From Spirochaetia bacterium (lineage in GTDB: Bacteria > Spirochaetota > Spirochaetia > Treponematales > Treponemataceae), in assembly GCA_900769985.1 (NCBI GenBank), contig CAAGIS010000040.1, positions 1 to 9,719 on the forward strand: 9,719 nt of DNA, read 5' to 3'. Position 1 is the first letter of the stretch, and each line of letters opens with the position of its first letter. The notes beneath the pieces were generated by a model that saw only the letters and a list, made by a program, of their open reading frames with translations, was not told where the DNA came from and did no database searches. Below are positions 1 to 5,864 of the stretch, one piece after another. The translations under genes and the position numbers were made by a program.

Positions 1-147
1 ATAACTCATTGCATCAAGAATTGTTGTTTTGCCGGTTCCGTTTACTCCGGTAAATAAAGTTGAACTTCCAAGCCTGATAATTTCATTTTGAAAGCAGGAC
101 CAGTTTACAAGAAGAAGCCGTTTTGCAGTTTTGCGATTTTCTTTCAT
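1..147 (-). CDS. SMC/MukB-like ATPase, JetC-like (Wadjet), N-terminus only
   Basis: The first 49 codons of a P-loop ATPase that continues past base 1. It starts at ATG 147-145, whose A is the last base of the RhuM stop codon (TAATG), with a GAGG about nine bases upstream. The residues read as a short basic lead, then a strand 'LLLVNWSCFQNEIIRLG', then a Walker A motif G34-VNGT-G39-K40-T41 followed by 'TILDAMSY'. A 'NW-x-x-F' strand just before a Walker A followed by 'ILDA' is typical of the N-terminal half-ATPase of SbcC/MukB/JetC-type SMC proteins. In Wadjet, JetC works with kleisin JetA, KITE-type JetB and nuclease JetD to extrude and cut circular plasmids. No jetA or jetB lies upstream here, so assignment to Wadjet rather than another SMC-like ATPase is an inference from 49 residues. 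The nucleotide-binding half and all downstream genes lie outside the window. Confidence 0.66.
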   Translation of the reverse strand, partial: MKENRKTAKRLLLVNWSCFQNEIIRLGSSTLFTGVNGTGKTTILDAMSY

Positions 148-566
148 TAGTCATAGCCTCGTTCATTTATTTCTTTAGTTTTATTCTCAATTTGTTTCAA
201 TTCTTTTGTAAAGCCTTTACGGATGTATTCATTCAAGTGCTTTGTTGCCCATTGATGGGATTGAGTACCTCTTAACGACTTTACTCTATACCCCACGGAA
301 ATAATGACATCAAGATTATAGTAATTAGTTGGTTTGGTAGAAAAATCGGAAATTCCGATTTTTCTCACAGAGCTTTCTTTGTCAAGCTCTCCTTCCTCAA
401 AAAAATTCAAAATATGCTCGTTTATTGTTGAGCGGGACTTTTCAAACAAGGAGGCCATGTCATCTATTGTAAGCCAAACAGTTTCGCCCTCAAATCGGAC
501 ATCAATAGAAACTTTTTCGTCTGAGGTTTTGAAGATTACGATTTCACCTTTGTTTTCTGTGGGCAT
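147..566 (-). CDS. Short (truncated) RhuM-family protein
   Basis: A protein of 139 residues from ATG 566, one base after the kwaB stop, with AAGAGA upstream. The frame is open further upstream (ATG at 587, and to 656), but those starts lie inside kwaB and have poorer ribosome sites. Residues about 8-112 match the RhuM core: 'EGETVWLTIDDMASLF', a helix-turn-helix-like 'STINEHILNFFEEGELD', then 'YYNLDVIISVGYRVKS' and 'WATKHLNEYIRKGF'. RhuM proteins are usually over 300 residues. This one ends about 20 residues after the 'KGF' landmark, in a lysine/glutamate-rich tail, so the C-terminal half is absent. RhuM was named in Salmonella pathogenicity islands, its biochemical role is unclear, and copies are common beside restriction-modification loci. 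The reading frame is intact and its stop overlaps the next gene's start (TAATG), so it is probably still translated. It may be a remnant, a natural short form, or a DNA-binding accessory. Confidence 0.8.
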   Translation of the reverse strand: MPTENKGEIVIFKTSDEKVSIDVRFEGETVWLTIDDMASLFEKSRSTINEHILNFFEEGELDKESSVRKIGISDFSTKPTNYYNLDVIISVGYRVKSLRGTQSHQWATKHLNEYIRKGFTKELKQIENKTKEINERGYD

Positions 567-567
567 G

Positions 568-1458
568 CTAGTTCTCTTTACTTTCATTCTGTTCTTTTGA
601 GTTTCTTTGGTATCTTTTTGTATTTTTTGTCTCTGCGGTTGTAATTGAATTTGCAATTCTTTTTTCCCTTGAAATTAAGGTTGTATAGAATCGTTCTTCT
701 AAGCCGTAAAGTATATTTTTTAAATCTTCTTCATTAGAAATCTGAGCTTTTCCATTGGATAGTTTTAAAGTTGGATAATACTCCTTTATGTAGTCAAACA
801 TTTCTTTCTTTTGTTGTTTTGACATTTTTGAAAAAGTATCTTGTACTAATGCAATTTTTTTACGATTAGGGATTTTTACTTTATCGGCTGAAAAACCATC
901 TGCTAAACAGAAAGCTTTTTCTGCAAGAAATGTTTGAACTTCAGTATCTGTTGCTTCTCTGTATATTTCGTTTATACCATGAAATATTTTAGTTATTGAA
1001 AATAATTTTCTAAAGTACAACACATCTTTTGTTCGGTCATAAATCGCATCTGGATATGCATTTATTTGAAATAAGGAAATATTTGGACATTTTTCAAATC
1101 TTTCACCCAAAGTAATAAAATTTCTTTTCTTTACAAAAGCATTTCGAGTTACTTTTTGAAAAAGAAGAATATCATCTGACAATTCAAAAATATATTCAAT
1201 ACCTGCAGCATCTGCATGAGTTGCCATATCATAATCTGTACTTGAAGTTTTTTCCTTTATTTCTTTCGTTGCATAATCTTTACTAGAAAAATTCACTAAC
1301 TTATACCATTCAAAATCATCAAGATTTGTACGGTTATCAAAAGCAAAACTATTCTCTTCAATTGATTTTAAATTGCATATTGAAGGATAAAGAGTGTTAT
1401 CTTCTTCAAAGAGTTTCTTATAGTTTTCTTTTGTTTTACAAATTACAGATTTAGTCAT
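568..1458 (-). CDS. kwaB: KwaB, DUF4868 protein of the Kiwa antiphage system
   Basis: A protein of 296 residues. I place the start at ATG 1458, not the upstream ATG 1500, because GGAG (1465-1468) sits six bases before 1458. That ATG also overlaps the kwaA stop by eight bases. No membrane segment or signal peptide is visible. Features typical of DUF4868/KwaB are 'WYKL' at about 51-54, a beta-rich stretch 'GIEYIFELSDDILLFQKVT' near 86-104, the central 'NAYPDAIYD' then 'DVLYFRKLFSITKIFHG' (133-161), and the C-terminal helix 'EEDLKNILYGLEERFYTT' (243-260). About 25 polar residues (Asn, Lys, Gln, Glu) follow and look like a disordered tail. Kiwa is described as a membrane-associated complex in which KwaA responds to phage injection and DNA-binding KwaB acts on incoming phage DNA. 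Assignment rests on the domain signature together with a four-helix KwaA immediately upstream. Confidence 0.88.
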   Translation of the reverse strand: MTKSVICKTKENYKKLFEEDNTLYPSICNLKSIEENSFAFDNRTNLDDFEWYKLVNFSSKDYATKEIKEKTSSTDYDMATHADAAGIEYIFELSDDILLFQKVTRNAFVKKRNFITLGERFEKCPNISLFQINAYPDAIYDRTKDVLYFRKLFSITKIFHGINEIYREATDTEVQTFLAEKAFCLADGFSADKVKIPNRKKIALVQDTFSKMSKQQKKEMFDYIKEYYPTLKLSNGKAQISNEEDLKNILYGLEERFYTTLISREKRIANSITTAETKNTKRYQRNSKEQNESKEN

Positions 1459-2005
1459 TTTCTTCTCCACTAACCTTTCTTGAAATATATGTCGTGTCAT
1501 TTAATCTATAAAATTTCATATTTTTTATTTCATCTTTATTTCTTATAACTTTTCCTTTTCTGAGCAAGATAATCTGTGTTCCCAAATCTGTTTCAGCATG
1601 ATAAGTATGATATCCAAGTATCAAATATGCTGGATTAAAATACTGTGTATTTGATACAAATGTAAATATTACTATTAAACAATAAACAAATATGAGGACT
1701 CTCCAACTGTCTATTCCAAGGGCAACAAAAAAATATCCGAGATAAATTGGTAAAAACTCATTGTCTGCAAGTGTACAGGATTGAACATTGCTTATTTTTT
1801 CTCTCGAAAAAAATCGAGTAAATAACTTCAGAAATAAGGCAAAGACAAATGGAATTATCAAAATTAGAATACAGATAATCCATATTTGTATTTCAGTTTT
1901 AGCAAACTTTTCAGGTAGAGGTTTTAAGATATACCAAATGCCCCAAATAGAAAGGAACCAAAGAGTAGAACTAATTGTCAAAAGAAACTTATAAAACTTG
2001 TTCAT
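1451..2005 (-). CDS. kwaA: KwaA, membrane component of the Kiwa antiphage system
   Basis: A protein of 184 residues. Hydrophobic segments at about 6-27, 40-63, 84-98 and 101-118 predict four membrane helices, as in KwaA. A soluble, probably cytoplasmic C-terminal part follows: 'YFNPAYLILGYHTYHAETD' (122-140), then 'IILLRKGKVI' and a short beta-rich end 'KFYRLNDTTYIS'. The NP-x-LxLxGYxxY pattern after the last helix followed by a small strand-rich tail is how I recognise the family. The start ATG 2005 overlaps the nuclease gene's stop as ATGA, with AGAGGGGA just upstream, so translation is probably coupled to the restriction nuclease. Its own end overlaps kwaB by eight bases. By family knowledge it is the inner-membrane sensor that holds KwaB at phage attachment sites. 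Its DNA is very AT-rich compared with the nuclease gene before it. Confidence 0.87.
   Translation of the reverse strand: MNKFYKFLLTISSTLWFLSIWGIWYILKPLPEKFAKTEIQIWIICILILIIPFVFALFLKLFTRFFSREKISNVQSCTLADNEFLPIYLGYFFVALGIDSWRVLIFVYCLIVIFTFVSNTQYFNPAYLILGYHTYHAETDLGTQIILLRKGKVIRNKDEIKNMKFYRLNDTTYISRKVSGEEND
1462..1468 (-). promoter_or_regulatory. Ribosome binding site that sets the kwaB start
   Basis: GGAGAAG on the minus strand lies inside the last codons of kwaA, with GGAG six bases before ATG 1458. This favours the 296-residue KwaB over the form 14 residues longer that would begin at 1500. Confidence 0.75.
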
Positions 2006-3282
2006 GATTTTCCCCTCTCAATCAACTCCGCCAATTCTTTTATCATCTTGTCATTGCGGTTATGATTCTCCATGAGCCACTTTGTATCTACGAGAATAGC
2101 CTTGATTTTGTAATATGATTTATCTCCAGCTTTATAGTCAGTTCTTGCAGAGCCAACAAACTTCATGTTTTCATCAGCTTTTCTGCTTTCGTACGGCATT
2201 ATAAATGCGTTGTAAATCGACTTGCTTTTATGCTTTAGTTCTCCGCTGTTTTCTTTATTTTCTATGTATTCAGCATAAGCGATTTGTTTGATGATTGAGC
2301 CGGACATTGGAAGATGATTCAGCAGCTTTGATTCACCGTAGCGGTAATATTTTGAATCAAGCACGAATGTTTTCTGATTCTCAGTGCCTTTGTCTGTAAT
2401 CATTATTGTGTCAGGACGGAGGGCGGACTGTTTGAACTCCAGCTGGTCGGATGAATATTCTTTACCGTCAATTTCCCAATAACAATGCGGATAATATTTT
2501 GTCTTGTTCTTTTCACCGAAAGCGGAATCTACCATGCTTTCCCAAATGTATTCAAACTCGTTCGTACCGTAAGTAAAGTTTTTAGTCTCGCTAGATTTGT
2601 CAAGAAATTCAATCACATCAATCATGTAATTGAAAAGGAGCATTGTTTTTTCATTGAAAGTCTGAGAAAGCTTTGTCTTAATAATAGAAAGAAAAAGGCT
2701 CTTATTGAATTTTATGCGGGGTTTTACAGGAACAAGTGAAGAAAAGAGCCAGCCGATTTTTGAAAAGCTCTCCCAAACACAATATTGATGAATCTGACTG
2801 ATAAGTTCATTTTCGTTATGCTGCGTTCTGCGGGTAATGAATTCAGTATAGAAAACACTGTCATCCTGCAAGAGCGGTTTTATCTGTCTTGCAGTTTTCG
2901 CCCAATTTGCCTTTCCATGCGTTGATTTTGAGTAGACAACTTCTCTTTCAAAATAGTAGCCGCTGGTAAGAAAATCCTTTATCAAATACAAATATGCGTG
3001 AATAGGGAAAAGGATATTTTCCTTACGAGCTACTTTTTGAGCCTGAATGAATGATTCATTGGCATCGCTTACCGAGGATAGAAGTCCAAGCAGATTCAAA
3101 ACATCCTTTTTTAGTTCTTCTTCTGCCGAAGCTTTTTTATAGCCGAGCGGAAAATTGACTCTAAGTCTGTCATTCTCATACTTGATTCCAACAAAATAAT
3201 CTTTTTCATTCAGATTGGCATTGTAAACACAAGCGTCAAAAAGAGAAAATGAGTTATTTCCAGTCTGTTCAAAATCCGCCAA
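2002..3282 (-). CDS. LlaJI-family restriction endonuclease (McrC-like partner)
   Basis: A protein of 426 residues, the nuclease subunit of a GTP-driven McrBC/LlaJI-type restriction complex. The start is TTG 3282 with AAGGCGG six bases upstream (3289-3295). There is no in-frame ATG in the first 200 residues, and the conserved N-terminal part 'YFVGIKYENDRLRVNFPLGY' (29-48) begins shortly after this TTG. Next come 'EEELKKDVLNLLGLL' (54-68) and 'GKANWAKTAR' (123-132), a G-x-x-W-x-x-T landmark shared with McrC. The C-terminal PD-(D/E)XK nuclease core shows RPD (289-291) and 'VLDSKYYRYG' (307-316), giving D291, D309 and K311 as likely metal-binding and catalytic residues. In LlaJI and in BsuMI of Bacillus subtilis such a protein is paired with a McrB-like motor. 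Here the motor gene ends 11 bases upstream. GC content is well above that of the Kiwa genes downstream (one 60-base stretch at 2401-2460 is 50% GC). Confidence 0.88.
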   Translation of the reverse strand: MADFEQTGNNSFSLFDACVYNANLNEKDYFVGIKYENDRLRVNFPLGYKKASAEEELKKDVLNLLGLLSSVSDANESFIQAQKVARKENILFPIHAYLYLIKDFLTSGYYFEREVVYSKSTHGKANWAKTARQIKPLLQDDSVFYTEFITRRTQHNENELISQIHQYCVWESFSKIGWLFSSLVPVKPRIKFNKSLFLSIIKTKLSQTFNEKTMLLFNYMIDVIEFLDKSSETKNFTYGTNEFEYIWESMVDSAFGEKNKTKYYPHCYWEIDGKEYSSDQLEFKQSALRPDTIMITDKGTENQKTFVLDSKYYRYGESKLLNHLPMSGSIIKQIAYAEYIENKENSGELKHKSKSIYNAFIMPYESRKADENMKFVGSARTDYKAGDKSYYKIKAILVDTKWLMENHNRNDKMIKELAELIERGKS

Positions 3283-3288
3283 AATGAG

Positions 3289-3295
3289 CCGCCTT
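3289..3295 (-). promoter_or_regulatory. Ribosome binding site supporting a TTG start for the nuclease
   Basis: AAGGCGG on the minus strand lies six bases before TTG 3282 and overlaps the TAA stop of the mcrB-like gene. It makes TTG the best start for a gene that has no ATG near its beginning. Confidence 0.65.
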
Positions 3296-4991
3296 AGTTT
3301 TCAGTTTCAGAGAATAGATTTTTAAAAACAGCAAATTCTTTTTCGCCCTTAAAGTCGCATGTAAGACTTTCAAGATTCGTGTAACCGTTAAAGACTTTCT
3401 CACGGCAGAACTTAAAGGCATCGTCCCAAAGATATTTCAAGACCTTCTCCGCAAAAAGTTCATTTCGGATAATGTAAACATCTTTACCATCCTTATCTTT
3501 TGCAGTTGTTCTTTCAGCCTTTACAAACCAACAGCCAAGACGCTTATCTTCCATGCTAGAAAGTCCTGCATCCTCGCTCATTTTGCCGATTTTTATATTG
3601 ATTGCAGTCTGGAACTTTTCCCAAGTAATCTGTTTTGCGGAATCGACAAATGCATTTCTTTGATTTGTTTCTTCTTCTGTATCGCCAAACACATTTTCTA
3701 TAAGCTTCATATCCCAGCGGCGTTGGAAAGCATTGTCGAGAGTAAAAACATTCTGGTCACTTGTATTCATTGTGGCAAGGATTGAGAGGTTTGGCGGCAG
3801 CCGAATTCCTGTGTTTGCAGAAAAATGAATTCCGTTAATGTCCAAAGCTTCCCCGTCAAAAGTGTCATCAGTGTCACGAATATAATTGTTGATTTCAGAG
3901 TTCATCACAAAGTATTCGCTCCATCCCTTGCCGTAAGTATTGAGTGAGCCATCATGCGAAGTCGTTTTGGATTCATCGTCAATTCTATCCAAAAGCTGGA
4001 AAAGTTCACCGAAAATAGCGGCTGCATTTCCGCGATTGATTTCCTCTATAATAAGAACGTATCTGTTCTGACTATCACAAAGGGCTTTTTTGAGAATTGA
4101 AGTAAACGGTCCCGGCTTAAAAACAAAATCGGTCTTTCCCTGCACAAGTTTAGGCATTATCTGGCCGATAAAGTCTGCGTTTGTGTATTCGGGGTGAAAT
4201 ACAGTACGCTCAACAAATACATCCTGCTGTTGCTCTGGAATTTCGTATTCAGTTTCGAGCTTATGTTTGATTTCATGAGATTTTCCACTGCCTGGAACTC
4301 CGTAGTAGATGATTTGTTCGGGAGAAGTGAAGGTGGTGGAGATTGGAACATTTTTTGAGATATCCTCTTCTGGTAATTCAGCAGAGGCATTTTCATCTGA
4401 TATTGGAGTTGCAAAATTAAGCTCTTTGCTTTCTAAATATGGTCTATTATCAAAGAATGTAACATAATTCTCAAAAACAGCTGTTATTCGGTTAGATATA
4501 TCACCAATATTAATAAACGATGCTTGATTAATTCCTGCATTATGAGAACCACGTGGACAACGAATAAAATCTTTTCCATTAATATTTTCCTGAACATAGT
4601 CATACAAACTTCGTAAATCACGACGAGATGTCTCATTATCTAAATTTGTTTCCAATGAAACAATAAAATTCCGAGGGGAAAAAGACGTTAGACCAGTTGC
4701 CATAGAATCATCTTGTGTAAAAATAGTAAACAAGAAAAATCTATAATTATTTTCTTTGGCAAAAGCAAATGGAGCTTGTGCGCCTTCTAGAAATACTCTA
4801 ATTTGAGGTTTTGCTCGTTCTGTTCCTGTAATATTCACATTCGTATATGAAAATAAAACGTCTTCTCCTGTATCAAGCTTATATAATTCATTATCAGATG
4901 TAGAAAAAACTACATCTTGTGGGAAATCTTGTTTTTCCCAATTCTGAAAATTTGTTGCAATAAAGTCCTTAATAACATCTTTTGAAGACAT
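3294..4991 (-). CDS. McrB/LlaJI.R1-like AAA+ GTPase, restriction motor and specificity subunit
   Basis: A protein of 565 residues from ATG 4991. An ATG at 5000 is in frame, but AGGAG (5001-5005) abuts it directly and sits nine bases before 4991, so the shorter form is preferred. Residues about 1-190 have no motor motifs and probably form the DNA-recognition domain. In LlaJI.R1 the equivalent region is a B3-like, site-specific DNA-binding domain, but I cannot confirm that fold here. The AAA+ core has Walker A 'GVPGSGKS' (about 231-238), 'FHPEYTNADFIG' (266-276), Walker B plus the McrB element 'VLIIEEINRGN' (312-322), sensor-1 'MNTSD' (408-412) and 'FQRRWD' (422-427). EINRGN with MNTSD...RRW is characteristic of McrB GTPases. 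It would hydrolyse GTP to translocate DNA and activate the LlaJI-type nuclease encoded 11 bases downstream. GC content steps from about 31% over the N-terminal part to about 42% over the motor. Confidence 0.9.
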   Translation of the reverse strand: MSSKDVIKDFIATNFQNWEKQDFPQDVVFSTSDNELYKLDTGEDVLFSYTNVNITGTERAKPQIRVFLEGAQAPFAFAKENNYRFFLFTIFTQDDSMATGLTSFSPRNFIVSLETNLDNETSRRDLRSLYDYVQENINGKDFIRCPRGSHNAGINQASFINIGDISNRITAVFENYVTFFDNRPYLESKELNFATPISDENASAELPEEDISKNVPISTTFTSPEQIIYYGVPGSGKSHEIKHKLETEYEIPEQQQDVFVERTVFHPEYTNADFIGQIMPKLVQGKTDFVFKPGPFTSILKKALCDSQNRYVLIIEEINRGNAAAIFGELFQLLDRIDDESKTTSHDGSLNTYGKGWSEYFVMNSEINNYIRDTDDTFDGEALDINGIHFSANTGIRLPPNLSILATMNTSDQNVFTLDNAFQRRWDMKLIENVFGDTEEETNQRNAFVDSAKQITWEKFQTAINIKIGKMSEDAGLSSMEDKRLGCWFVKAERTTAKDKDGKDVYIIRNELFAEKVLKYLWDDAFKFCREKVFNGYTNLESLTCDFKGEKEFAVFKNLFSETEN

Positions 4992-5000
4992 CTTTAGCAT

Positions 5001-5005
5001 CTCCT
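5001..5005 (-). promoter_or_regulatory. Ribosome binding site that sets the mcrB-like start
   Basis: AGGAG on the minus strand overlaps the methyltransferase stop codon (TAGGAG). It is immediately next to ATG 5000, too close to serve it, and nine bases from ATG 4991, so 4991 is the better start. Confidence 0.65.
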
Positions 5006-5861
5006 ATTTATCAAAATTTGTAATAACCAAATGCATTGATTCTGATTTGAATCTGTTTCGAATATTTACTGCATAACTCTTCGGATATTCTTTCTTTATG
5101 TATGATTTATAAAGCGATTCTGTTAATTCCGTTTTCCCAATCACCATTAATGTTTTGCTACTTAAATTCTTGAAATCTTGAGCTAATTTTCTGTGGTTGT
5201 CTTCTGAAAAATCAGTATTATTAACAATATTACCATAATCAGTAAAAACACAGTCGTAAGGAGGATCCAAGAAAATAAAATCATCCGCTTTAGTCATATT
5301 GAAAATTTCAGAATAATCTTTGTTATATATCTCTGTATGCTTTAATAATTCATTATGTTCATCTGTTATTATTTTTGAGTTAAAACTTTTATAACGCCCA
5401 AACGGAACATTATATTCTCCGTTAGAATTAAAACGTATCATTCCAGAATATGCTGTCTTATTTATAAAAAAATAAAGCGTTTCATCTGAATATTCTTTTT
5501 CACTTTTTTTATTATACATATCACGAAGTCTATAATATAATTCTTCATTTTTATTTTCGATATATGAATTTGTTTGTGTTTGCTTTAATGCTTCATAATC
5601 CAATTGGTTGCGTTTATAAATCTGTGAAAGTTTGTCAATTTCATTTCTAAAAGATGAATAATTATTTTTTACCCCATTATAAAATTGAATTAATCTGTCA
5701 TTTAAATCATTTATTACAGCATCTTGTGGTTCAAGATAGAAAAAAACAGCTCCCCCTCCTACAAAAGGTTCTATAAAACGAGAATAATTAGAGGGAATAT
5801 AGTCTTCAAAAAATTTTATTTCTTTGCTTTTTCCACCACGATATTTAATCATAGGTTTCAT
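5004..5861 (-). CDS. D12-class (Dam-like) DNA adenine-N6 methyltransferase
   Basis: A protein of 285 residues that transfers a methyl group from S-adenosylmethionine to adenine N6 in DNA. It shows the class-alpha order: motif X 'MIKYRGGKSKEI' (4-15), SAM-binding motif I 'FIEPFVGGGAVFF' (29-41), a central region ending in 'RFNSNGEYNVPFGRYK' (143-158), and catalytic motif IV 'FLDPPYD' (197-203). The 'NGEYNVPFGRY' element resembles the segment that contacts DNA in Dam and M.DpnII, so a GATC-like target is possible, but the rest of the recognition region does not settle it. The length is normal for the family. The ATG follows the ABC ATPase stop by three bases, with GGAG eight bases upstream. Because the gene lies directly before the mcrB-like and nuclease genes, its likely job is to protect host DNA from that endonuclease. 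It could instead be an orphan or serve the ABC-3C module. Confidence 0.92.
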   Translation of the reverse strand: MKPMIKYRGGKSKEIKFFEDYIPSNYSRFIEPFVGGGAVFFYLEPQDAVINDLNDRLIQFYNGVKNNYSSFRNEIDKLSQIYKRNQLDYEALKQTQTNSYIENKNEELYYRLRDMYNKKSEKEYSDETLYFFINKTAYSGMIRFNSNGEYNVPFGRYKSFNSKIITDEHNELLKHTEIYNKDYSEIFNMTKADDFIFLDPPYDCVFTDYGNIVNNTDFSEDNHRKLAQDFKNLSSKTLMVIGKTELTESLYKSYIKKEYPKSYAVNIRNRFKSESMHLVITNFDK

Positions 5862-5864
5862 ATT

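Noticed and set aside
334..600. Plus-strand open frames (also near 1788-1994, 2485-2739, 5724-6024, 6391-6612, 7215-7439, 8221-8466, 8834-9049 and 9274-9673).
   Set aside because: Each is antisense to a recognised minus-strand gene, has low-complexity or hydrophobic translation with no family landmarks, and would overlap that gene almost completely.
567..656. RhuM protein of 169 residues starting near 656, or starting at ATG 587.
   Set aside because: The extra residues are a polar string read from the kwaB 3' end in another frame. ATG 566 directly after the kwaB stop is the simpler start.
1459..1500. Longer KwaB starting at ATG 1500.
   Set aside because: No good ribosome site precedes 1500, it would overlap kwaA by 50 bases, and GGAG is well placed for ATG 1458.
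4157..4414. Minus-strand 85-codon open frame inside the mcrB-like gene.
   Set aside because: It lies wholly within the motor-coding region in another frame, where Walker A and flanking motifs are clear. Its translation has no recognisable pattern.
3294..4991. Frameshift or gene fusion at the composition step in the mcrB-like gene.
   Set aside because: The reading frame is continuous and the domain order is normal for McrB/LlaJI.R1 proteins, so only the base composition is unusual, not the gene structure.
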